Assembly (NCBI GenBank): GCA_021847125.1 | Contig: JAJZUK010000091.1 | Coordinates: 1 to 5,935 of the forward strand | DNA: 5,935 bases | Source: Pseudomonadota bacterium | Lineage (GTDB): Bacteria > Pseudomonadota > Gammaproteobacteria > Burkholderiales > SG8-39 | Direction of reading: 5' to 3' | In this document: positions 1-5,001 of the stretch, piece by piece | Numbering within the stretch: the stretch's first letter is position 1 | Layout: each line of letters starts with the position of its first letter | Notes under the pieces: generated by a model | The model's input: only the letters and a program-made list of their open reading frames with translations | Told to the model about the DNA's origin: nothing | Database searches by the model: none | Translations under genes and position numbers: made by a program

Positions 1-175
1 TGGTCATCTTGTCCGCGCCGGGAATCACCTCGCGCTCGTCGCTGCTCGGAGGCGCGCCCGCGGCGGCCGTCTTGATGGCTCCGTGCGCCTCCTGACCGGC
101 CGCGCCGACCGGGCCAGCGGCGAGAACCGCGAACACACCACCCAAAACCACAGCGCCTGCTTTGAAGGAAGTCAT
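1..175 (-). CDS. Exported protein, N-terminal fragment (3' end off window); possibly a periplasmic respiratory cytochrome
   Basis: Only the first 58 codons lie in the window, so the family cannot be assigned. The start is the ATG at 175-173. It is preceded by a strong Shine-Dalgarno (AAGGGAGA on the minus strand, 183-190) with a 7-nt spacer. The protein opens with a clear Sec-type signal peptide: Lys5, a hydrophobic core around residues 6-20 (AGAVVLGGVFAVLAA), and a likely cleavage after Ala25 or Ala26 (VGA-A). After that comes an Ala/Pro-rich low-complexity linker and then an acidic stretch, SDEREVIPGADKMT, at the window edge. No heme-binding CxxCH is reached. The upstream FNR/DNR-type promoter and the narXL, hemN and norB neighbours make a periplasmic anaerobic respiratory enzyme plausible. 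A cytochrome cd1 nitrite reductase (nirS) is one guess, because such proteins have a signal peptide and linker before their heme c domain. That identity is inference from context. Export and gene start are well supported. Confidence 0.75.
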   Translation of the reverse strand, partial: MTSFKAGAVVLGGVFAVLAAGPVGAAGQEAHGAIKTAAAGAPPSSDEREVIPGADKMT

Positions 176-208
176 TGCGTGTTCTCCCTTGGGTTGAGGA
201 CTCTCCAA

Positions 209-214
209 TTTGTA
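209..214 (-). promoter_or_regulatory. -10 element of the FNR-type promoter of the leftward gene
   Basis: TACAAA on the minus strand (4 of 6 matches to TATAAT) lies where a class II FNR promoter needs it, 22 nt downstream of the 236-249 box. There is no separate -35 hexamer, as usual for activator-dependent promoters. The implied start of transcription is about 201-203, giving a leader of roughly 26-28 nt that contains the Shine-Dalgarno at 183-190. Assignment is by motif and spacing only. Confidence 0.55.
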
Positions 215-235
215 CGCCCCGGCCATACGAGGCAT

Positions 236-249
236 TTGACCTAGATCAA
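236..249 (-). promoter_or_regulatory. FNR/DNR/NnrR-type operator
   Basis: The plus strand reads TTGACCTAGATCAA; the minus strand reads TTGATCTAGGTCAA. It matches the FNR consensus TTGAT-N4-ATCAA at 9 of 10 defined positions and also fits the relaxed TTGAC/GTCAA form used by DNR/NnrR regulators. On the minus strand a -10-like TACAAA begins 22 nt after the box, so the box would be centred near -40.5 to -41.5, the class II activator position. The target is therefore most likely the leftward exported-protein gene, whose ATG is about 67 nt from the box centre. The narX start is about 183 nt away on the other side, with no matching -10, so control of narX from this box is less likely. FNR and the NO-responsive DNR/NnrR cannot be told apart by sequence. 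Confidence 0.82.
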
Positions 250-425
250 CAGTGCTGCGCCGCAGGGTTCCAAGCGCTTCCAACCGCGCCCTGCCAGTCC
301 GCCGCCCGCATCGGGAAGTCTGCTCGCGATCAATCCGCTGTGGCGAGCCCCTGGCTAAACGGGCAAAATGCGCCATTGCCTGTCCAGGCACACGCGCTGC
401 GCCACGCCGCCCAGGAGTTTGCATC

Positions 426-2315
426 ATGAAAATAGACCGTCGCTTTTTCGCCGAATCGCTGGTGGTCAGGCTGGGGATTGCGCTAGGCGCGATCGTGCTG
501 CTGGCGCTTACGGCCACCATCAGCGCCACCGTGTTCGCCGAGTTGTCCACCGGCAAGGCCGCCGCGATCAATCTCGCGGGCAGCCTGAGGATGCAGTCCT
601 ACTGGATCACGGTGCAGGTGCTGCGCTCGGGCGACATCGGCCACCCGCCGGCGGAACTGCAGCAGGCGGTGGCGGATTTCGAGGCGCGCTTGAACAGCCC
701 CCTGCTCGTCGGCGGCATACCCGCGGATGCGACCGACCCCACGCGCCGCGCCTACGACCGCGTCGCGGCCAGCTGGTCCACCACCCTCAAACCCGCGGTC
801 GCGCGCGCCGTATCCGAAGGCGCGCCGGCGCGCGACGCCTTCGTCTCGCGCATGGTGGCTTATGTGCTCGACGTCGACCGGCTGGTGTACCTGCTCGAGC
901 ATGATCTGGAAGAGCGCATCCAGGCGCTGCGCCTGATCCAGGGCGCGGGCCTGTTCGCCATCGTCGTGGTGATGTTCATTTCCTTCTTTCTGATGCACGC
1001 GCAGGTCATCGTCCCGCTGGCGGACCTGCTCGCCTGCGCCCGCCGCGTGCGCGTCGGCGACTTCAATGTGCGGGCGCGGCATGCGGGCGAGGACGAGCTG
1101 GGGCAGCTCGGGCAGTCGTTCAACTACATGGTGGAAGACCTGTCGCGCAGCTACGCGACCCTCGAGGCGCGGGTGCAGGAAAAGACCGAGCAGTTGGCGC
1201 GGACCAACGTGTCGCTGGAGGTCCTGTACAACACCACGCGCACGCTGGCCGAGAACCCGCTGACGCAGACCACGATGGACGGGGTGATGCGCGATATCGA
1301 GCGCGTCGTCGGGCTCAAGGCGGGCGCAATCTGCGCGCGCGAGGAGAACGACAGCCGCGGCTTTCCGGTCGCCCTGCAGGCCGGCAGCGCGCAGGCCACC
1401 TCCTGGTGCCAGCAGGAGCGCTGCCAGGAGTGTTTAGGGGAATACGCGGGCGAGCCGGGGGTGCGCGTCGTCGGCAGCGGCGCGGAGCGCATGCTCTCGG
1501 TGCCGCTGTCCGAAGGCGGCAAGCCCTACGGCGTGATGCTGCTGCAGTTGCCCGCCGGCACGCAGCTCGAAGAATGGAAGATGAAACTGCTGGAATCCAT
1601 AGGCCATCATATCGGCGCGGCTTTCGCTGCGGCCAAGCGCAGCGACGAGCGGCGCGGCATCGCGCTGCTCGAAGAGCGCTCGGTGATCGCGCGCGAGCTG
1701 CACGATTCCCTGGCGCAATCGCTCACTTACCTCAAGATCCAGGTGGCGCGCCTCAAACAGCAGCTCAATACCAGCGACGTGCGCGAGCAGACAGCCGGCG
1801 TGGTCGAGGAACTCAAGCTGGGCATCAACAACGCCTACCGCCAGCTGCGGGAACTGCTCACCACCTTCCGCCTGCGCATCGACGGCCGCGGCCTGTCCGA
1901 GGCGCTGCAGGACACGGTGCGCGAATTTTCGCAGCGCGCCGGGATCGACGTCCGGCTGCACGACCGGCTGCTGGGCCGCGAACTCGACTCCAGCGAGCAG
2001 ATTCACGTGCTGCAGGTGGTGCGCGAGGCGCTCACCAACGTCGAACACCACGCGCAGGCGCGCTGCGCCGACGTGCAGCTCGCGATCGAGCAGGGGAAAG
2101 TCTGCGTGGCGGTGGAAGACGACGGCGTCGGCATCAAGGACGAGCAGCCGCCGGCGCACCACTACGGCCTGGCGATCATGCGCGACCGCGCGGCGACCCT
2201 GGGCGGCACGCTGCAGGTATCCAGGCGCGCCACCGGCGGTACGCGCGTCGAGTTGATATTCTCGCCCCGCGGACCGTATCTGGTGGCGGCAACCCCGGCG
2301 ACCGCGGTCGCCTAA
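426..2315 (+). CDS. narX: Nitrate/nitrite sensor histidine kinase NarX
   Basis: A 629-aa inner-membrane sensor kinase (E. coli NarX is about 600 aa) that would autophosphorylate on nitrate/nitrite binding and pass phosphate to NarL. The reading frame is open from further upstream, but the ATG at 426 is chosen because AGGAG (413-417) sits 8 nt before it and the protein then starts directly ahead of TM1. Order: TM1 about 15-37; periplasmic domain 38-171 with the P-box INLAGSLRMQSY (48-59), whose Arg55 is the counterpart of the nitrate-binding Arg; TM2 about 172-191; HAMP about 192-245; signalling coiled coil about 243-270; central GAF-like region with the NarX cysteine cluster Cys328, Cys333, Cys336; HisKA_3 with H-box RELHDSLAQ and phospho-acceptor His426; N-box REALTNVEHH with Asn538; G-boxes VEDDGVGI (563-570) and YGLAIMRDRA (580-589). 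All catalytic motifs are intact. A hydrophobic Ala-rich tail of about 16 residues follows the ATPase domain. The P-box and Cys cluster make NarX much more likely than a generic NarX-like kinase; NarQ is the main alternative. narL follows 22 bp downstream. Confidence 0.93.
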   Translation: MKIDRRFFAESLVVRLGIALGAIVLLALTATISATVFAELSTGKAAAINLAGSLRMQSYWITVQVLRSGDIGHPPAELQQAVADFEARLNSPLLVGGIPADATDPTRRAYDRVAASWSTTLKPAVARAVSEGAPARDAFVSRMVAYVLDVDRLVYLLEHDLEERIQALRLIQGAGLFAIVVVMFISFFLMHAQVIVPLADLLACARRVRVGDFNVRARHAGEDELGQLGQSFNYMVEDLSRSYATLEARVQEKTEQLARTNVSLEVLYNTTRTLAENPLTQTTMDGVMRDIERVVGLKAGAICAREENDSRGFPVALQAGSAQATSWCQQERCQECLGEYAGEPGVRVVGSGAERMLSVPLSEGGKPYGVMLLQLPAGTQLEEWKMKLLESIGHHIGAAFAAAKRSDERRGIALLEERSVIARELHDSLAQSLTYLKIQVARLKQQLNTSDVREQTAGVVEELKLGINNAYRQLRELLTTFRLRIDGRGLSEALQDTVREFSQRAGIDVRLHDRLLGRELDSSEQIHVLQVVREALTNVEHHAQARCADVQLAIEQGKVCVAVEDDGVGIKDEQPPAHHYGLAIMRDRAATLGGTLQVSRRATGGTRVELIFSPRGPYLVAATPATAVA

Positions 2316-2337
2316 GCCCAGGCAGGGATACAAAAAC

Positions 2338-2991
2338 ATGAATGAAGGCAATCGCATCCTGATCATCGACGACCACCCTCTGTTCCGCAAGGGCGTGTCG
2401 CAGCTGATCGCCATGGCCCCGCAGCTGGAGCTCGTGGGCGAGGCCTCCAGCGGCGAGCTGGGCGTGGCCAAGGCGCGGGAGATCGACCCCGACCTGATCC
2501 TGCTCGACCTGCACATGAAGGGCATGAACGGCATCGATACGCTCAAGGCGATCCGCGACGCCGGCCTGGATTGCCGCGTGGTCATCCTCACCGTTTCGGA
2601 CCATGCGGACGACCTGGTGGCCGCGATCCGCAGCGGCGCGGACGGCTACCTGCTGAAGGACATGGAGCCCGAGGATCTGCTCGCCGCCATCGACCAGACC
2701 CTGAACGGGGCCACGGTGATAGGCGAGCGGCTCAACGGCATGCTTGCGCGCGCCATCCGCGACGAGGCCACCGCGGGCCAGCGCGACAGCGCCAGCCTCA
2801 CCAAGCGCGAGCAGGAAATCCTCCAGGGCCTGGCGCAAGGGCTGTCGAACAAGCTGATCGCGCGCAGCCTCGACATCACCGAAGCCACGGTCAAAGTGCA
2901 CGTCAAGAACCTTCTGAAAAAGCTCGGTTTTCGTTCGCGGCTGGAAGCCGCCGTCTGGTCCGTCAGCCGCAACGGCAGGCAGGGCAACTGA
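2338..2991 (+). CDS. narL: Nitrate/nitrite response regulator NarL (REC-LuxR HTH)
   Basis: A 217-aa cytoplasmic response regulator, essentially the length of E. coli NarL (216 aa). The receiver domain (about 6-125) has the acidic pair Asp11-Asp12, phospho-acceptor Asp57 (LLDLHMKGMNG), Thr85 (ILTVSD) and Lys107 (YLLKD). After a linker, the C-terminal LuxR/GerE helix-turn-helix starts at LTKREQEIL (154-162), and the recognition region NKLIARSLDITEATVKVHVK (171-190) is very close to that of NarL/NarP. Phosphorylation by NarX would release the HTH for binding to NarL heptamers (TACYYMT-type). The start ATG has only a modest Shine-Dalgarno (AGGGA, 2324-2328, 9-nt spacer). The 22-bp gap after narX and the same orientation indicate one transcript, with NarX the cognate kinase. 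NarP is the alternative name; pairing with NarX favours NarL. Confidence 0.93.
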   Translation: MNEGNRILIIDDHPLFRKGVSQLIAMAPQLELVGEASSGELGVAKAREIDPDLILLDLHMKGMNGIDTLKAIRDAGLDCRVVILTVSDHADDLVAAIRSGADGYLLKDMEPEDLLAAIDQTLNGATVIGERLNGMLARAIRDEATAGQRDSASLTKREQEILQGLAQGLSNKLIARSLDITEATVKVHVKNLLKKLGFRSRLEAAVWSVSRNGRQGN

Positions 2992-3016
2992 GGTTATGCC
3001 GCACGGTACAACGTGG

Positions 3017-3045
3017 TTGACGTCGGGCCCCCAATTGATGACAAT
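3017..3045 (+). promoter_or_regulatory. Candidate sigma70 promoter for hemN
   Basis: TTGACG (3017-3022, 5 of 6 matches to the -35 consensus) and GACAAT (3040-3045, 4 of 6 matches to -10) are separated by exactly 17 nt. Transcription would start near 3052 and leave a leader of about 175 nt before hemN. The promoter lies just 25 bp after the narL stop, so hemN probably has its own promoter in addition to any read-through from narXL. Support is by consensus only. Confidence 0.5.
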
Positions 3046-3053
3046 GGTTCTCA
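3039..3053 (+). promoter_or_regulatory. Fur-like inverted repeat overlapping the hemN -10
   Basis: TGACAATGGTTCTCA matches the 7-1-7 Fur motif TGATAATNATTATCA at 11 of 14 defined positions, and its outer arms (TGACAA / TTCTCA) are a near-perfect dyad. It covers the putative -10 element, a typical place for a repressor. Iron-dependent control of a heme-synthesis gene would make sense, since HemN needs a 4Fe-4S cluster and its pathway consumes iron. A single site of this quality in GC-rich DNA can arise by chance, so this is tentative. The overlapping TTGAT (3035-3039) is only half of an FNR box. Confidence 0.35.
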
Positions 3054-3127
3054 TCGGCTGGACAGGCCGGCCGGCGCGCGCACGCGGCAGCGTGACGGCA
3101 GCGCAGCAATAAATGCAGGCACCTATC

Positions 3128-3145
3128 CCCGCCTATTGAAGCGGG
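3128..3145 (+). other. Short GC stem-loop in the narL-hemN intergenic region
   Basis: CCCGC (3128-3132) pairs with GCGGG (3141-3145) across an 8-nt loop and is followed by TTCTC. It might be a weak terminator for narXL, but the stem has only 5 bp, the T-run is interrupted and it lies about 135 nt past the narL stop. No convincing intrinsic terminator was found anywhere in this intergenic region. Confidence 0.2.
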
Positions 3146-3184
3146 TTCTCAGCCGCACCGACCGCGTCTCCGAACCTGCCAACC

Positions 3185-3211
3185 GACCTCAGGTCAAACC
3201 GCCTATGGCGG
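3185..3211 (+). other. Two adjacent dyads just upstream of the hemN ribosome binding site
   Basis: GACCT-C-AGGTC (3185-3195) is a perfect 11-bp palindrome. It is followed after 3 nt by CCGCC-TAT-GGCGG (3199-3211), a 5-bp GC stem with a 3-nt loop. The second ends only 6 nt before the hemN Shine-Dalgarno (AAGGAA, 3218-3223). The first could be a protein-binding site; the second could form an mRNA hairpin that influences ribosome access. Function is unknown; only the symmetry is seen. Confidence 0.3.
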
Positions 3212-3227
3212 CCAAACAAGGAATTCC

Positions 3228-4634
3228 ATGTCGAAGTCAGCACCCTCTTCCATCCAGGTCACCCCGGATCTGCTGCGCAAGTACGACCGGCCGGGGCCGC
3301 GCTATACCTCATACCCGACCGCCGTCGAGTTCAGCACCGGCTACGACGCCGCCGCCTATTTCGATTCGCTGGCCCAGGCCGCCACGCATCCGGATGAACC
3401 GCTCGCCCTGTATGTGCACCTGCCGTTCTGCGAGCACCGGTGCACCTTCTGCGGCTGCAACGTGGTCATCACGCAGCGCCGATCGGTCGCCGAGGAATAC
3501 CTGACTTACCTGCATCGCGAAATTCGCGAGGTGGCGCGGCGGCTGCGGCAGCGGCGCAAGGTGGTGCAATACCACTGGGGCGGCGGCACACCCACCTACC
3601 TCAAGGTCGAAGAGATGCGGGCCTTGCAGCAGGTCATGACCGAGTGTTTCGACATCGCGCCGGACGCGGAGGCGGCGATCGAGGTGGATCCGCGCGTCAC
3701 CAGCCGCGAACAGATCGATCTGCTGCGCGCCATGGGCTTCAACCGGCTGTCCATGGGCGTGCAGGATTTCGATCCGGGAGTCCAGGCCATCATCAACCGC
3801 AATCAGACGGAGCAGCAGACGCGCGACCTCTACGCCTACAGCCGGCAGGCCGGTTTCGCGTCGATCAACGTCGACCTGATCTACGGCTTGCCGCTGCAAC
3901 AGCCGGAAACCTTTGCGCATACCCTGGATGCCGTAATCGATATGCGGGTCGACCGCGTCGCGGTCTATTCCTATGCCCACGTGCCGTGGCTGCGCACCCA
4001 GCAAAAGGGTTTCGATCCGGCCCAGCTGCCGTCAGGCGAGCAGAAGCTCGAATTATTCTGCCTCGCGCGCGACGCGTTCGTAAAAGCGGGATACCGCCCT
4101 ATCGGCATGGACCATTTCGCCTTGCCGGCGGACGAACTGGCGCGGGCGGTCGAATCGCGCACGCTGTCGCGCAACTTCATGGGCTATACCGTCAAGTCCG
4201 CGCCGGACATGATAGGCGTGGGGGTCTCGGCGATAGGCGACGTCGGCGGCGCGTATGCCCAGAATCAGAAAAAGCTCCCGCGCTATTACGCGGCGATCGA
4301 CCAGGGGTCACTGCCGATAGACCGGGGCTACCGCCTCAGCGCCGATGACAGGCTGCGCCGCTTTGTGATCACGCAATTGATGTGCAATTTCCATGTCGAC
4401 AAGGGCACGGTCGAGGAGAAATTCGGCATCGACTTTGACCGCGCATTCGAGCGTGAACTTGCCGAACTGGCCGCCCCGGACGGATTGATGGCGAACGGGT
4501 TCGTCACCGCCGGCCGCGACGCGCTGCAGGTGGAGCCGCTGGGGCGGCTGTTCGTGCGCAACGTCGCGATGGTGTTCGATCGCTACCTTCTGAACAAGCT
4601 GCCTGGCGCTCCGGTGTTCTCGAGCACGGTATAA
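3228..4634 (+). CDS. hemN: Oxygen-independent coproporphyrinogen III oxidase (dehydrogenase) HemN
   Basis: A 468-aa cytoplasmic radical-SAM enzyme (E. coli HemN is 457 aa) that decarboxylates two propionate side chains of coproporphyrinogen III to give protoporphyrinogen IX without oxygen. The N-terminal signature YDRPGPRYTSYPTA (19-32) is a hallmark of true HemN and separates it from the heme chaperone HemW. The radical-SAM cluster motif CEHRCTFCGC gives Cys68, Cys72 and Cys75 as ligands of the 4Fe-4S cluster, plus the HemN-type Cys77. The SAM-binding glycine motif HWGGGTPTYL is at 116-125. The C-terminal HemN domain (about 350-450) includes LMCNFHVD and ends LFVRNVAMVFDRYL. The ATG at 3228 is preceded by AAGGAA (3218-3223) at a short 4-5 nt spacing. 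The gene is complete, with a TAA stop at 4632-4634. It is in the same direction as narXL but 236 bp away with its own promoter candidate. It would supply heme to the anaerobic respiratory enzymes of the cluster, norB included. Confidence 0.96.
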   Translation: MSKSAPSSIQVTPDLLRKYDRPGPRYTSYPTAVEFSTGYDAAAYFDSLAQAATHPDEPLALYVHLPFCEHRCTFCGCNVVITQRRSVAEEYLTYLHREIREVARRLRQRRKVVQYHWGGGTPTYLKVEEMRALQQVMTECFDIAPDAEAAIEVDPRVTSREQIDLLRAMGFNRLSMGVQDFDPGVQAIINRNQTEQQTRDLYAYSRQAGFASINVDLIYGLPLQQPETFAHTLDAVIDMRVDRVAVYSYAHVPWLRTQQKGFDPAQLPSGEQKLELFCLARDAFVKAGYRPIGMDHFALPADELARAVESRTLSRNFMGYTVKSAPDMIGVGVSAIGDVGGAYAQNQKKLPRYYAAIDQGSLPIDRGYRLSADDRLRRFVITQLMCNFHVDKGTVEEKFGIDFDRAFERELAELAAPDGLMANGFVTAGRDALQVEPLGRLFVRNVAMVFDRYLLNKLPGAPVFSSTV

Positions 4635-4645
4635 GCTGCGCGGGC

Positions 4646-4906
4646 TCAGTTTTTCACGAAATCGATCGCAATCGCCCCGGGTTCCCGCTGCACATAGCGT
4701 ATGGTCACCGCTGCGCCGTAGTGCATCCCGAGCTGGTCCAGCAGCGGCAGCGGGTCGTGGTCGTTTACGAAACGCATGGTTTCACCGGGATTCAACGCGT
4801 CCAGCGCGCCGAAAATCGCAGCGTGGCGGAAGCGCTTGGCGACACCTCGGGCGTCGAATGGATAGATGGCGTCCGGCAAGAGGTGAAGGTGGGGTGCAGT
4901 GGCCAT
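4646..4906 (-). CDS. Small DUF2249 family protein, probable NO-reductase accessory
   Basis: An 86-aa protein read leftwards. The frame stays open to 4969, but the ATG at 4906-4904 is preferred: AGGAG (minus strand, 4914-4918) lies 7 nt before it, and the longer version would start inside the stem-loop at 4957-4986 with a non-conserved extension. The visible pattern fits DUF2249: a FDARG start (17-21, family form LDVRG), an ALDALNPGETMRF segment (34-46), the NDHDPLPL motif (48-55) and a final beta strand TIRYVQREPGAIAIDFVKN. It lacks a signal peptide, membrane segments and cysteines; histidines are at 6, 8, 28, 50 and 62. It lies 95 bp downstream of norB on the same strand and so may share its transcript, separated by the stem-loop. 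The biochemical role of DUF2249 is not established to my knowledge; small proteins of this family often occur near denitrification genes, so a link to NO handling or NorB function is inference. It converges on hemN with an 11-bp gap and no visible terminator. Confidence 0.85.
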   Translation of the reverse strand: MATAPHLHLLPDAIYPFDARGVAKRFRHAAIFGALDALNPGETMRFVNDHDPLPLLDQLGMHYGAAVTIRYVQREPGAIAIDFVKN

Positions 4907-4956
4907 GTTGGTGCTCCTGTGTCGGTTGAAATATTCAGCGTGGACTGGGTGGCGGT

Positions 4957-4986
4957 GCGAGGCCGGCATGCAAATGCCGGCCTCGC
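4957..4986 (-). other. Perfect 13-bp stem-loop between norB and the DUF2249 gene
   Basis: GCGAGGCCGGCAT (4957-4969) and ATGCCGGCCTCGC (4974-4986) are exact reverse complements around a 4-nt loop (GCAA on plus, TTGC on minus). In the leftward transcript the stem begins 15 nt after the norB stop and ends 38 nt before the Shine-Dalgarno of the DUF2249 gene. There is no T-tract on either strand after the stem, so it is not a standard intrinsic terminator. It is better read as an intercistronic mRNA-stability or processing element, or a leaky terminator. The structure is certain from sequence; its role is inferred. Confidence 0.8.
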
Positions 4987-5001
4987 CCGGACTTATTGCG
5001 C

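Noticed and set aside
320..333. Possible second FNR box for narX (CTGCTCGCGATCAA)
   Set aside because: Only the right half is good; the left half loses the essential TTGA core, and no fair -10 sits at the matching distance.
252..425. A 58-residue N-terminal extension of NarX from an upstream ATG
   Set aside because: The extension is Arg- and Cys-rich and unlike a NarX N terminus. The ATG at 426 has a good Shine-Dalgarno and places TM1 at the expected position.
3035..3048. FNR-like sequence TTGATGACAATGGT upstream of hemN
   Set aside because: The left half is perfect but the right half matches only 2 of 5 positions, and it overlaps the better sigma70/Fur-like reading.
1434..3054. Long minus-strand open frames (385 and 292 codons) opposite narX and narL
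   Set aside because: They overlap two intact, clearly recognised genes, show no family motif, have low-complexity Arg/Ala/Gly/His composition and lack a convincing ribosome binding site. GC-rich DNA keeps antisense frames open by chance.
3440..4348. A 302-codon plus-strand frame inside hemN, and a 231-codon minus frame opposite it
   Set aside because: Both lie fully within hemN, whose motifs span the region. Their Arg/Ala/Gly-rich translations are typical frame shadows.
4922..4936. Dyad TTGAAATATTCAG upstream of the DUF2249 gene as an FNR/NnrR box
   Set aside because: The half sites are one base too close (TTGA-N5-TCAG instead of TTGA-N6-TCAA), which is not tolerated by this regulator family.
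4907..4969. Longer DUF2249 protein beginning at 4969
   Set aside because: That start falls within the stem-loop and has no ribosome binding site, whereas the ATG at 4906 has AGGAG 7 nt upstream.
4957..4986. Intrinsic terminator for norB
   Set aside because: The stem is perfect, but the bases after it on both strands are C/G-rich with no T-run; kept as a stem-loop of unknown role.
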